Source: Leucaena leucocephala
Taxonomy: Eukaryota; Streptophyta; Magnoliopsida; Fabales; Fabaceae
Direction of reading: 5' to 3'
Assembly (NCBI GenBank): GCA_037074615.1
Contig: CM073519.1
Coordinates: forward strand, 23,519,001-23,583,000
Length of the DNA stretch: 64,000 bases
Below are positions 1 through 11,052 of the stretch, piece by piece (the first letter of the stretch is position 1; every line of letters begins with the position of its first letter). The translations under genes were made by a program, and so were the position numbers. Under the pieces are notes generated by a model. The model worked only from the letters and a program-made list of their open reading frames with translations, did not search any database and was not told where the DNA came from.

Positions 1-1840
1 TCCTTAGCTCCCCTTCAAGTATAAGTCTTCCATCATAAATGACCTATTAGGGTTGGTTAAGGAAGGGTGAGATTTTGGGGAATCTTAATAGCAAATATTA
101 CTGCATACATGTGCAAGGTTAAAGCTTTGTGCATGAAATGCTTGCTTGCCATATTTCATGTTATCATGATGACATATGCGCATGCTTAATGTTTCATAAA
201 GCATCTAAATGGACATTACATTCATAGAAATAGAGCTTCATCTATTCATACATGATTCACATAATCAAGCAAAGTAATCAACATATCAACATACATAAGC
301 ATATACATTAAGTACACAAGAAGGATAAGTTCTCTACATTATTTCGTAGCTTCATCCCTTGCTATTGCTTCTTCCTCTTCTCCATGTCATTATTTCTTTT
401 CTCTTCCCTCTCCCAATTTCTCTTCATGTCTTACTTGTCCATGGCATCACTTGAAGGAGGGGAGGGGGTATTTATATGCTTGTCTTGGTGGCCAAATTAC
501 CTTTCTACACTCCAAAGTCATAATATTTACAAGGATAGGTTGGCACCACAAGAACTTGCCAAGTGTCATTAAGACATCATCATCATCATCCATCTTCTTC
601 CTTGCATCATCATGCTAGGTGGCAAAATCTCCGGGGAAGAAGGAAGATAAGATTGAATATTGACCATTGATTTCTTTAACAAATTAGATTATGCCACTTG
701 TCACCATTTGATTGGACCATATATCTATAGATTTGACAAACTCTCATTGTACCACATATCCATGGGTTTGGCTAGCTCTCATTAGTCCATATGTTAGCCA
801 CTAGTCCTCCTCCTATTGGTTCACATAACCTAGCCACCATTACCTTATCTTCTTCATTATTACATTTCTTCCAATTAATAAGAAAGCTTCACTTGGTATC
901 ATTTAAAGAAAAGGAAGGAAGAGAAATCAATGGCACTATCTAAGGGAGAAATGATTTTTTGAAATATTCAGTCCAATCTGGTATTGGCTCAGTCCAATTT
1001 CCTAAAAATCAGGCTATTTCTGAATCTAATTTTTCTAAAGTTTCATAATCTATCCATTGACATTATATTTAGTGTCTAGATTTTTCTTACCTTAAACATT
1101 CTTGGACTGGGTATAAATTTAATTTCTTAAGCATCAAAAATTACCAAAATGCTCTTCATTCACTTTCATAACACTTAGGGGTATTTTCATCTTTTCATAT
1201 CTCTCCAGGATATTTCCCATAATTATCCTGCTTGATTTCATGTCCATGGTCATATTAGTTGTCAGATATATGATCAAACATTCCCCAAGAATTTTTGTTA
1301 CTTCAAAAATTCATATCAATTAATCATGGCCTCAAATAAAAATGTTGTTTTTACTCCAACAACTCAGGACAATCTTATCTATCTTCTCCTGAAATTTAGG
1401 AACTTTTTCAAAAATGACATTCATGTCCCCATCTTTTCCAAGAATGACATCCATGTCCTTTAATTTTTCATAATTACACTTATATTCCCAATACTTGTCA
1501 CTACTTTCACTTTACGCTTTGGAACTTTTATACTTTACATTCTAGTCCCTTTGCTTTCTTATTTATGCTCATAAGTACTATCTTTTATTATAATTTAGTC
1601 CTTCCTTCCTCTTTCCTCTTTATGTACCCAAGATACTATTCTAAAGCCTTTAATTTTATTTACATACTTGCCCACAGGAATTTTCACTATTTATATTTAT
1701 TTCATGTACTTTCTCTATTTATAGTTTAGTCCCTAACAACCCTTTGTACATTATGGGTCTTATGCTCAAATGGGCCTAGTAGCCTACCTATTTTAGGTTA
1801 CATTATAGGCTTCTAGGCATTAAAATCAGGATGTCCCACA
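1..1840 (-). repeat. Ty3/gypsy LTR, minus strand, cut by window start
   Basis: Read on the minus strand this begins TGTGGGACATCC at 1840 and runs out of the window. It has the layout of the other gypsy LTRs here: pyrimidine/purine blocks of the 'tagtccct' type (1440-1740), a minus-strand TATA box (469-476) and a degenerate copy of the GAGATT...AATCTT hairpin (69-86). It appears to have inserted into, or truncated, the next LTR at 1841. The 3' part of this LTR is not visible, so solo or full-element status cannot be told. No coding capacity is seen. Confidence 0.7.
469..476 (-). promoter_or_regulatory. TATA box of minus-strand gypsy LTR
   Basis: TATAAATA on the minus strand, at the position where every other gypsy LTR of the window carries its TATA box. 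Confidence 0.5.
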
Positions 1841-1904
1841 AGTGATAGACTCTTTATCATTCACTAAGTTAAATTTTCTAATTACATGTATATGATATGG
1901 GAGC
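1841..1904 (-). repeat. Left remnant of an older minus-strand gypsy LTR
   Basis: These 64 bp resemble the downstream part of the antisense gypsy LTRs (compare 20815-20860). They continue across the chromovirus insertion into 14264-16167. The last five bases, GGAGC, are the insertion target. Confidence 0.55.
1900..1904. repeat. Target-site duplication GGAGC, left copy
   Basis: GGAGC directly precedes the TG of the 5' LTR and is repeated exactly after the 3' LTR at 14259-14263. A 5-bp duplication is normal for Ty3/gypsy integrase. Confidence 0.93.
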
Positions 1905-3203
1905 TGTCATATCCCCAATTTTCTGACCTGATGTACCTGTACAGTTTATCTGCAATAGATATAAGATTCTTGGAATAAACTGTATCAGATTGCAAAAAGA
2001 TATGGAAGGATTAATAGCTAAGGAAAGAATAGGGACCAAAATGCAAATTAAAAAGTTTGAAGACAAAAAGTTCAAATAGAAATAAAAGGAGGGACCTAAA
2101 TGCAATTAATGAAAAGTTCAGGGACTAAAGTGCAATTATTCAAAAGTTAAGGGACCTAAATGTAAATATGGAAAAGTTGAGCCAAAACAAGCCAAAAATA
2201 CCCGGAATCAGATCAGACCCAAATTTTACCAGTAGATAGACAAAAATATTCCGGTCAGTTTAACGCAACACAGAATTTTGATTTGAGGTCCCGATTAATT
2301 GATATAAATTTCTGAAGTCAGAATGAATTATTATAGTATTTTTCAGATCTCATAATCAGATGAGACCTTACAGAACATTCATATATTTAATATATGAATT
2401 TATAAAATTGAGAGAGTTAGAAAAGGAATCCTATAGAAACCATACGGGATTTTATCATGAAATAAAATACCCGATAAATAGGATCGGGGAAGCTATAGTG
2501 TGAATTGGGCCATAAAGGTAATACAGGCAATAAGCCCATAGTGAGGCCCAAATGGCGCCATCATGATCCCATTAAGGTGACTGGACAGTTTATGTAGGCT
2601 AGGGACCAGAGCAGTCCAGGAAACGTGCAAACTTATGAAAATGCCCCTGGATGCCTACACTATACCAGTAGTGGATGGAGATTATTTTGGTCACTCTAGA
2701 CAGGCTAAAAACGTGTCATATAGTATAAATAGGATTATTTAGAGCCCATATACACCCTGAGGCAGTATAAAGGTGTGTGAAATGACGATTTTGCCCTTAG
2801 GGTCAGTACAGTGCACAAAAAGACACCAAGGGTATTTTGGTAATTTCCCAATGGATGGATGGTAGATAAATACTCATTCTAACATTTTCAATGATATGAG
2901 AAGCCTAGACATTAATTTCCAGGATAGAATACATATCCTGGTATATTATAAAAAATTAAGAACAAAGCACAGTTCAGTTGTTGTGAAACTGCACTAATCG
3001 GTACCGGATTGGACTGGAATTTCTCCAGAAGGTTCCTTGCATGGGCATCACGCCACCTAACCCTCTTAGGTGTCCCATGAGCTGTCCCACATGATGTAAT
3101 AATTATTCTTTTTAGAAAAAGTAAAATCCAAGATTAAATGTGAGCCTTTAGATCAAATAGCAACCAAATCAATCTTGGCCATCCATTTCAACCCAAATTT
3201 CTC

Positions 3204-3211
3204 TATAAATA
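3204..3211 (+). promoter_or_regulatory. TATA box of the 5' LTR
   Basis: CTCTATAAATACCCC context, about 1.3 kb into the LTR. The same sequence sits in the 3' LTR and in the related solo LTRs, so it is the likely core promoter. Transcription would start about 30 bp downstream, near 3235. Confidence 0.75.
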
Positions 3212-4248
3212 CCCCCTTATTCAGAACACTTCGTCATGCATGGTGAACCATAGGGAAAATCTTGCAAAATTTCCATTCAACCAAGAAAGAAGCAACCAAA
3301 GTGAAGTAACAAGCAAGGTAATCTTCTCCCTTGATCTTGAGCTTTCTTCTAGCAAGTTAGCTCATGGTTTTAAGGGGTTTTCATGCTATATTTCCCTTAT
3401 GGTTGCTGCTGGAAGTTCTGCTCATATGTGGTTAAAATATGTGTTTTATGTTATGGATAGTTTAGACAAGCTTAAACAAGCTAGAATCAAGTGGTATAAG
3501 CTTGTGAATTCAAGTATGTTTGGATTTAGGGTTTTGTGTTCTTGCTGGTACTGTACGTGGTACTGTTCATATGATGGAATTTCATGATTTTGATGCTTCC
3601 AATGAGTTTAAAATGGAAAATTGTGTGGGGATAAAGTAGGAGAACAAGTATTGGAAGCATTGGAATCAAAATGAGAATTTTTGGAAAACAAGAGCATGCA
3701 TTTCGGTTTGGCACTGTAGCAATTGGTATGTTTTGATTTTGGAAATTCTGATTTCATCTTTGGATTCTAAATGAAAAATTATGTGGAAATGAACCATGAG
3801 AATTTATTTTGGAAAGGTGGAAGTAGGAAACATAAATTAGAGAAAGAAAGGGAGCTAGTGAAAACCTAGTCTTGGATTTGATTTCAAGTTGAGTTGTAAC
3901 TTAATATTATGTTGTAATAGCTAGGTTTTGACATTTGTGAAGGAAGGAAAGCACTTCAAGAAGGTCTTGACCAAGATAGCTAAGAGGTAGCAAGGATACC
4001 TAACTATAACTCATGTTTGTTTAATTGTTTTGCTTGCTTGTTGATTATGGTGTTTGGTTGAGCTTGAGCTTATGTCGTCATGTTATGATGAAGTATGAAT
4101 GATTGCAACTCCTTGCAAGTTATGTCATGGCAATATGCATGTTAGAGTTTGCTTATGTACCATTATGAAGTAGCTCCCATCACATGATAACATGTTAAGC
4201 ATACAATTATTCATGCATGATATTATAGTTTGTGTAACTTGCTATTGT

Positions 4249-4263
4249 GATTTCCATGAAATC
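4249..4263 (+). other. LTR hairpin, 6-bp stem
   Basis: GATTTC-CAT-GAAATC forms a perfect 6-bp stem with a 3-nt loop. Equivalent hairpins with different stem length and loop occupy the same place in the other gypsy LTRs (13391, 20763, 41868, 46323, 54549, 59584). Confidence 0.6.
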
Positions 4264-5119
4264 TCATTCCTTCCACATGCATAACTATGTTTTAGGTGCT
4301 GGATCCTCTCAAGGGAAGAGATTAATTGTTGATGATTAAGTTTGTATAACAAGTTATATGACTTACATGACAATATGGGATGATATGCTAGTGTGTATGG
4401 TGTATGTTTCTGTAACCCTGTTTTGAGGCTGTGGTGATGTGACAATGTTAATGACATCTAACTCAACGAGTTTTAGACTGAAACTTGGTATGATTAAATT
4501 TAATATACATATCTTTAAATGAACACCAAGAAAGCCTTAATTGGATAAGTATCCGAATTGTTATGATTTTCCAAAGTTGGAAGTAAGATCTGGAATTGAG
4601 ATAAAACGAGTGCTGAGAGGAAGTGACTTTCACGCAATGATTTCATATATCAAATGAACGAATTTTTCTATGAAATTTGGTGAGCTTAAAGAGGACGTCT
4701 AGGGATTTAATTCCATATGTAACACAGTTCATTTGGATAAGTAACCAAAGAGAAATAAATTTTTGAAGTTAAGCAAAGAAACTGGAACTTCCAGATTTTT
4801 ACCAAATGAACAGTGATTTTTAACCAATAAACTGATTTCATTTGGACCAGAAAACCTTATTTTCATATTTTTCCCTCAAATATTTATGAAATATATTTCA
4901 TTAGAAATTGGATCCACATTATTTTGATTTTTCTATAATTAATTATGAATTTTCAAAGTAGGGTACATGTTCTGGAATTACCAAATGAACAGTAAAAGTG
5001 AACAGTACCCGAAAGCAAATCTTTTGGAAATGGATATTTTCAAAGCAAATGATCATGTAATTGGTTCCAATCACTTCTAATGGAGTATAATTGAGGTTAA
5101 AAGTGAGGATGTGATATTT

Positions 5120-5131
5120 TGGTATCAGAGC
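5120..5131 (+). other. Primer-binding site, initiator Met tRNA
   Basis: TGGTATCAGAGC matches the 3' end of plant initiator methionine tRNA, starting 3 nt after the 5' LTR. Confidence 0.92.
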
Positions 5132-5234
5132 AAAGGATTCTGGCTTAGGAAATGCTCTGATTAGATTATTTATAGACTGATACATAAGTGAACATCTGCA
5201 TAATTGACCTTAAGTTAATTATTGCAGGATACCA

Positions 5235-6242
5235 ATGACTGAGTCTAGAACATCAGAGACTACAGTGAACCAGGGGAACCCTAGACCCGCAGTCTATATT
5301 TCTGATAGATCAGGGTGGAACTCAGAAGAGATAGATGCTTTCATACATGATCCGGAGTTTGGTCTTCCCCCAGTGATCAATATCCAGGATTCCAGTAGTG
5401 AATAAGAATTGGGCAGGTTAGATAATTCTTCTGTGGGATCAAATGAGATGGATGAGGATGATGATGAAGAAGAGGAAATATCAGATGAGGATATACCATC
5501 AGAAGAGGATGAACTTGAGGAACCTAACCCAGCCCCACCTATGAATATTGTATTAGAAAGAGATGCAGGTCAAATAGATGATATAGAGATGATAGACCCT
5601 CAAGAGGAACAATCTGATGTGGGTTACTCTTATGTTGGGGGTGTAACAGACCCTGTGCCTAGGAAAGCCGATGAGATAGATGTTCTTGGACCAAGTCAGG
5701 TACCTAAACCAGTTGATATACCTGGACCCAGCCATACAGCTAATATGCCTGAACTTAGTTATGTAGCTAATATACCTAAACTTAGTCATGTAGCTGATAT
5801 ACCTGGACCTAGTCAGAGACCAGACCCTACAGATATTCCAGATCCAAGTGGAACTAAGAAGTTAATGGTACAGATATATCTGGGTAACTATCAGATAATT
5901 GAGTTAACCCCTGGGGAGGATATGGATGAAGAACATTTCAGGAAAGCTGTGGAACTCGCAAAGCAGCTATATGAGATAGGAAGAATGTTGATTAGAGGTG
6001 TTGATCAAGACTATAGAGTTTATAAAGACTTCATAGCAAGGGTAAGAGAGGCCTATCGAGCATATAATCCAGATACTCTTACCCTAGAAGCTTGGATTAA
6101 TATCATGGATGATATTTTGCCTCTTACAGCAACATGGAGAGAAGGGTTAGATCAGTACTTTGAAGAGGAACCCTTTGAGGATATCCATGATTTGATCTAC
6201 ATGGTAGGGGAATTTATTAGGATCCATTATGAGAAAACATAG
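5235..6242 (+). pseudogene. Extra open frame upstream of gag, function unknown
   Basis: From ATG 5235 an open frame of about 335 codons runs to TAG at 6240-6242, broken only by TAA at 5403-5405. It is in addition to gag and resembles no retrotransposon domain I recognise. Visible parts: a hydrophilic N-terminus; a strongly acidic D/E-rich stretch encoded at about 5447-5525; a proline-rich section with imperfect repeats of about 11 residues built on D-I-P-G-P-S (about 5685-5840); and a C-terminal domain of about 125 residues that looks helical, with many E, R, Y and W residues (5865-6239). A splice acceptor lies just upstream and a 196-nt gap separates it from gag. Extra ORFs before gag are known in Ogre elements; I do not know one for Tekay. 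It has no signal peptide or membrane segment. It could also be captured host sequence. Confidence 0.7.
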
Positions 6243-6438
6243 TGTAATAGCTGTATGTATGAATGTTGCTGTAATCTATGTGCTTTTGACTAGTAATGAC
6301 ATAATACATGTATGTGTGTATGTTATAAAGAGTTTATGTAATGATGTTAAACTTGTTGTATGCTATGTTTTGAATGAAATATAAAGTATGTTAATTATAA
6401 TATTCCTTTCCTATTTCCTATTACGATAGTAAAACAAA

Positions 6439-7610
6439 ATGGTAAGAACCAGAAGAGCTAGTGCTTCGGGTGAACCCTAAAATACCGGAGATATTAATCA
6501 GTTGATTCTAGAATGGCTGGAATAGTAGTAGAAGCTGATAGAGGAAGTAAAAGCTGCTTAAGCAAGGAGTAAGCAGGAAAGGGATGCTGCTATAGCAGCA
6601 GCTATAGCTGAAGCGGTAGAGAATCTATGGCAACCAGAATCTGCTGGTATAGCTAATACAGAACTAGAGATGGTTCAACAGACAACAGAATAGCCAAGAC
6701 AGATAGGACAGACAATAGATCCTGCTGGTATTCAACAGTGGATGGTTAAGTTCTGTAAACATAGTCCTTCAACGTTCGAGGGAACATTTGATGTACAAAA
6801 AGCGGAGGATTGGATCAGTAGACTGGAGAAGATCTTCAAGGTACTGGGTTGTCTGTCTGAGAGTAAAGCACAGATGGCAATCTACCAGTTAGAGAGAGAT
6901 ACCGACAGATGGTGGAAGACACAGAGCTAGTATTGCAGGATAGACACATTGCTATCACATGGGAAGTGTTCCTTGAACAGTTTTATGAGAAGTATTTTCC
7001 CTAGTCAGTGCGGGATGAACGAGAAGCAGAATTCCTTGTGCTGAGACAAGGAGAAAAATAATCCTATGATGAATACTTAGCAAAGTTTATCCGTCTTTTC
7101 CAGTATTCCACTTACCTGCGACAGGTGGATGATGAACGATGGATGACGGAGAGGATGATCAGGGGATTAAATACTACTCTGAAGGATAAGATGACCCCCC
7201 AACAATATCATCAGTTCAATAAAGCAGTAGAGGCCTGCAGAATTATTGAGAACATCTTGAATCACCGAATGCTAATGAAACGGGTGAGTAGAGAGACTGC
7301 TGCTCCTGAGAGACCTAACCAGAATAGAAATATAGCCAGTAGCAGTGGCTATAACAAGAAAAGGAAAAGGCAGTGGCAGCAGAACCAAAAGCCTAGCAGA
7401 GGGAATTACAGGGGCAACACAAATAATGGAGATCAGAGGTCTAGAGTGTGTGATAAATGTGGGAAGAACCATGGAGATAGATCATGCTTGATGGGGCAGA
7501 ATGTCTGTTACACATGTGGGAAGCCTGGACATTTCTCCAAGAGTTGTCCTCAAGCAGCTGAGGATCAAAGGCCGCACACTCAAAGGCGAGTGTTTGCAAT
7601 GACAAGGGAA
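6439..7610 (+). pseudogene. gag: gag (capsid and nucleocapsid), broken
   Basis: The frame starts at ATG 6439 with the short basic N-terminus typical of plant chromovirus gag. The capsid part holds the conserved tract around F-E-G, A-E-D-W and WW-K (6770-6920). A single-base indel near 6918-6926 moves the frame. The rest continues in the other frame through the capsid C-terminus to a first degenerate zinc knuckle (7449-7487, H spaced one residue short) and a classic CCHC knuckle (7506-7547). Stops include three consecutive TAG codons around 6530 and others at 6478, near 6560, 6690, 7002 and 7062. Nearly all are explained by one C-to-T change in a glutamine codon. The product would form the virus-like particle and bind genomic RNA; this copy cannot. 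Confidence 0.88.
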
Positions 7611-9489
7611 GAGGCACAAAGATCACCTAAGATGATCCAAGGTATCATCTATCTCAATAATCATGCTGTGATTGCTATGTTTGATTCGGGTGCAAGTCAT
7701 TCCTTTGTTTCTTATGAATGTGCTAAATGTTTGGGCCTTACAATTAGCAAGCTGCATTATGCCATATGGGTCACAACCCCTACAAATGCTAAAGTAGTTA
7801 CATCAGATGTCTGCCTAAATAGTGTCATTCGATATGAATATTGTTGCACTACTCTTGACCTCATATGCATGCCATTCCATGAGATTGATGTCATAATTGG
7901 ATTGAATTAGTTGTCTGCCAATAATGTAATGCTGGATTATAAGAACAAAACTCTAGTTCTTTGTCCACAAACCCCAAATGTGAATCTAGAGGTGAAACTG
8001 AATTTCCTGACGGAGGCTCAAGCGGATAGATGTTTATGAAAAGGATGTCAGGGATATATGGTCTTCTTTTCTGTTCAAGCAGAAGTGGAAGAAGGAATTG
8101 AAACAATTCCCGTGGTCAGATAATTTCCCAAAGTATTTCTAAAAGAGACTCAAGGATTGCCTCTAGAACGAGAAGTAGAGTTTGCAATTGACATTGTACC
8201 TGGAGTTGGACCAGTATCTAAAGCCCCATATCGTATGGCTCCCAATGAGATGATTGAACTTAAAAAGTAGATAGAGGAGCTATTAGAGAAGGGTTTCATC
8301 CGACCCAGTGTTTCTCCATGGGGTGCTTCAGTGTTATTCGTCAAGTAGAAGGATGGCAGTCTCAGATTGTGCATTGATTATCGGGAGTTGAATAAGATTA
8401 CTGTTAAGAATAAGTACCCTCTTCCCCGAATTGATGATTTGCTAGACCAGTTGGTTGGAGCAAGCTTATTCTCTAAGATTGATATGAGATCAGGTTATCA
8501 CCAACTCAGAATCAAAGCAGATGATATTTCAAAGACTGCGTTCAGGACTCGATATGGTCATTTTGAATTTCTGGTAATGCCCTTTGGTCTAACCAATGCG
8601 CCTGCAATTTTTATGGATTACATGAATAGAATCTTCAGGCCTTATCTAGATCAATTTGTGGTAGTTTTCATTGATGATATCCTGGTGTACTCCAAATCTG
8701 CTGTAGAGCATGAAGAGCATTTGAGAATTGTTCTTAGTACTCTTAAAGAGAAACGACTCTATGCTAAGCTTAGTAAATGTGATTTTTGGCTACAAGAAGT
8801 CAAATTTCTCGGTCATGTCATATCCCACGAAGGGGTAGCTGTAGATCCTAGCAAAGTTGAAGCAGTGCTAAGCTGGGAACAACCAAGGACAGTGACAGAG
8901 ATCAGAAGTTTTCTGGGTTTAGCAGGGTATTATAGAAGATTTATTAAGGACTTTTCTCGAATTGCTCTACCGTTAACCAAGCTAACCAGAAAGAATCAGC
9001 AGTTCAAGTGGGATGAGAAGTGTGAGGCCAGTTTTCATGAACTAAAGTAGAGATTAACCACGACTCCTGTGCTGATTATTCTAGACCCAACTCAGACTTA
9101 TGTAGTCTACACTGATGCTAGCAAGCAGGGGTTGGGATGTGTGTTGATGCAGTAGGGACGAGTGGTAGCCTATGCTTCTCGGCAGTTAAAGCCACATGAA
9201 GAGAATTATCCCACTCATGATCTGGAGCTTGCAGCAGTAGTTTATGCTCTCAAGATATGGAAGCACTACTTGTATGGAGCTACTATAGAACTGTACTGTG
9301 ATCATAAAAGCCTGAAGTACCTACAAGATCAGAAAGAATTAAATATGAGGCAACGGAAATGGATGGAATTTCTGAAGGATTATGATTTCTAGATCAAATA
9401 CCATCCAGGAAAAGTTAATGTAGTGGCCGATGCCTTGAGCAGAAAGGTGGTGCAGGTTGCTAGTCTCATGATCAAAGAGCTAGAACTGA
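7611..9489 (+). pseudogene. pol: pol part 1: protease, reverse transcriptase, RNase H
   Basis: It continues in the second gag frame. The aspartic protease motif D-S-G-A-S is at 7683-7697. RT spans about 8175-8880 with the catalytic F-I-D-D box at 8667-8678 intact and the PFGLTNAP region before it. RNase H runs about 9072-9450 with the YTDAS start and the DALSRK end. In-frame stops lie at 7908, about 8037, near 8120, 8268, 8346, 9048, 9153 and 9390. Most are TAG where the family has Trp or Gln, the rest TGA or TAA. The enzyme would copy RNA to cDNA in the particle. Between about 9480 and 9506 an indel changes the frame to that of integrase. Confidence 0.93.
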
Positions 9490-10999
9490 TAAAAGATGTT
9501 CGATATTGGAGTCCTCTGTATCAAATGCGAGATCAGAAAGTTCTTATGGAGGAACGCAGATTAAAGCTTTTATTGAGGATGAGATAAAAGAGGCTCAGGA
9601 GCAAGATAGGCTCGCTGAAATTTTCAAAGGTAAGCTGGAAAGAGGGGAAACTAAAAACTTTGATGTGTCCCAAGATGGATTACTATGATTTAGGGGATGA
9701 CCATATATTCCCAATGCAATGGGATTGAGAGAAAAGATACTAGAGGAGGCACATAAAAGCAAGTATACCGTACATCCAGGTATGACCAAGATGTATCATG
9801 ATGTGAAGAGTTTATTTTGGTGGCTTGGATTAAAGAAAGATGTTGTAAATTATGTGTCCAAATGTTTGACATGTCAAAAGGTGAAAGTTGAGCATCAGAA
9901 GCCAGCAGGGAAATTACAACCACTAGAGATACCCGAGTGGAAATAGGACAGCATTGCCATGGATTTTGTTGAAGGATTGCCCATGACTCCTACTAAGCAT
10001 GATGTTATATGGGTAATAATTGACCGATTAACGAAGTCGGCTCATTTCCTGGCAATCAATAAAAAGGATTCTCTAGAGAAGCTGGCGAAACTCTATATAA
10101 AAGAGATTGTTAGACTACATGGTATTCCCAGTAGTATTATTTCTGATAGAGATCCTCAGTTTACATCAAACTTTAGGTGAGCTTTACATAAAGAAATGAA
10201 CACTACTCTCAGATTTAGTACAGCCTACCATCCTCAAACAGATGGTCAATCTGAGAGAACGATCCAGACACTTGAGGATATGTTGAGAGCTTGTGTCTTA
10301 GATTTCAAAGGAAGTTGGGATATCCATCTGCCGTTGATCGAGTTTGCCTATAACAACAATTATCAGGCTAGCATTTAGATGGCTCCATTTGAAGCACTTT
10401 ATGGACGGAAGTGTAGATCTCCCTTATGCTGGGTGGAGTTGAGTGAAAGGAGGATGTTTGGTCCTGATCTAGTAGACCAGATAGCAGTACAGATTAATAA
10501 GATCAGGAAAAGGCTATTAACAGCTCAAAGCAGAAAGAAGAGTTATGTTGATGTTAGAAGGAAGTCATTGGAGTTTGAAGAAGGAGAGCTTGTATTCCTT
10601 AAGTTGACTTCGACGACAGGAGTTGGACGATCGATCAAAGTGAAGAAGCTGCACCCTAGATACATTGGGCCATTTCAGATCCTCTCAAGAGTAGGATCAG
10701 TGGCTTACAAATTAGCTCTTCCTCCACATCTCAGCAAGATTCATGATGTGTTCCATGTTTCCCAATTAAAGAAGTATGTTTCAGATCCATCACATGTGAT
10801 TGAGCAGGATGATATTGCATTGCGAGATGACCTGACTTATGAAGTTGGACCACTACAGATTATAGATAGAAAGGTCAAGCAGTTGCGAAATAAGCAGATC
10901 CCTCTAGTTAAGGTGGTATGGAAGGGATTTACAGAGAATGAAGCTACCTAGGAAGCAGAGGAAAGGATGAGAGAGATATACCCTGAACTATTTCCTTAG
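9490..10999 (+). pseudogene. pol: pol part 2: integrase with chromodomain
   Basis: The zinc-binding HHCC region lies at about 9748-9890 (K-C-L-T-C-Q). The catalytic core begins at M-D-F (9959), with D in S-D-R-D-P-Q-F at about 10145 and E in the G-Q-S-E-R-T-I-Q segment near 10245. The GPY/F-type module lies at 10640-10770. A chromodomain covers about 10829-10993, ending Y-P-E-L-F-P before TAG at 10997-10999; its conserved Trp is TAG at 10949-10951. Other stops are TGA at about 9687 and 9699, TAG at 9944, TGA at 10178 and TAG at 10376. Chromodomains direct integration to methylated-histone heterochromatin, which fits insertion into an older LTR. Confidence 0.93.
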
Positions 11000-11038
11000 T
11001 ATATATGTAATGTAAATTTCGAGGACGAAATTTATTTT

Positions 11039-11052
11039 AAGGGAGAAAGAAA
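11039..11052 (+). other. Polypurine tract of the chromovirus
   Basis: AAGGGAGAAAGAA directly before the 3' LTR primes plus-strand synthesis. The upstream GAGGACGAAAT motif is the usual Tekay context. Confidence 0.85.

Larger units (their letters stand above)
1905..5116 (+). repeat. 5' LTR of the chromovirus
   Basis: Starts TGTCATATCC and ends GGATGTGATA; the 3' LTR ends GGATGTGACA, so the terminal CA has mutated to TA. At 3.2 kb it is long for the family. It contains a TATA box (3204), a splice-donor candidate (3318) and a 6-bp-stem hairpin (4249-4263). A 115-codon open frame at 3240-3587 recurs in the 3' LTR but has no recognisable product. Confidence 0.95.
3318..5227 (+). other. Candidate 5' UTR intron of the chromovirus transcript
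   Basis: The donor AAG|GTAATC (GT at 3318) lies about 110 nt after the TATA box. A good acceptor, TTATTGCAG|G, ends at 5227, seven bases before the ATG of the extra pre-gag frame at 5235. Splicing would remove 1910 nt, including the primer-binding site, and place that frame near the 5' end of the mRNA. A leader ATG at 3240 would then read 26 codons, cross the junction and stop at 5240-5242, overlapping the start codon. Both sites were seen by eye; no transcript evidence is available. Confidence 0.45.

Noticed and set aside
3240..3587. 115-codon open frame present identically in both LTRs (also 12382-12729)
   Set aside because: The identity comes from the 844-bp identical LTR block. The frame crosses the splice-donor candidate, is not kept in the related LTRs and has no domain.
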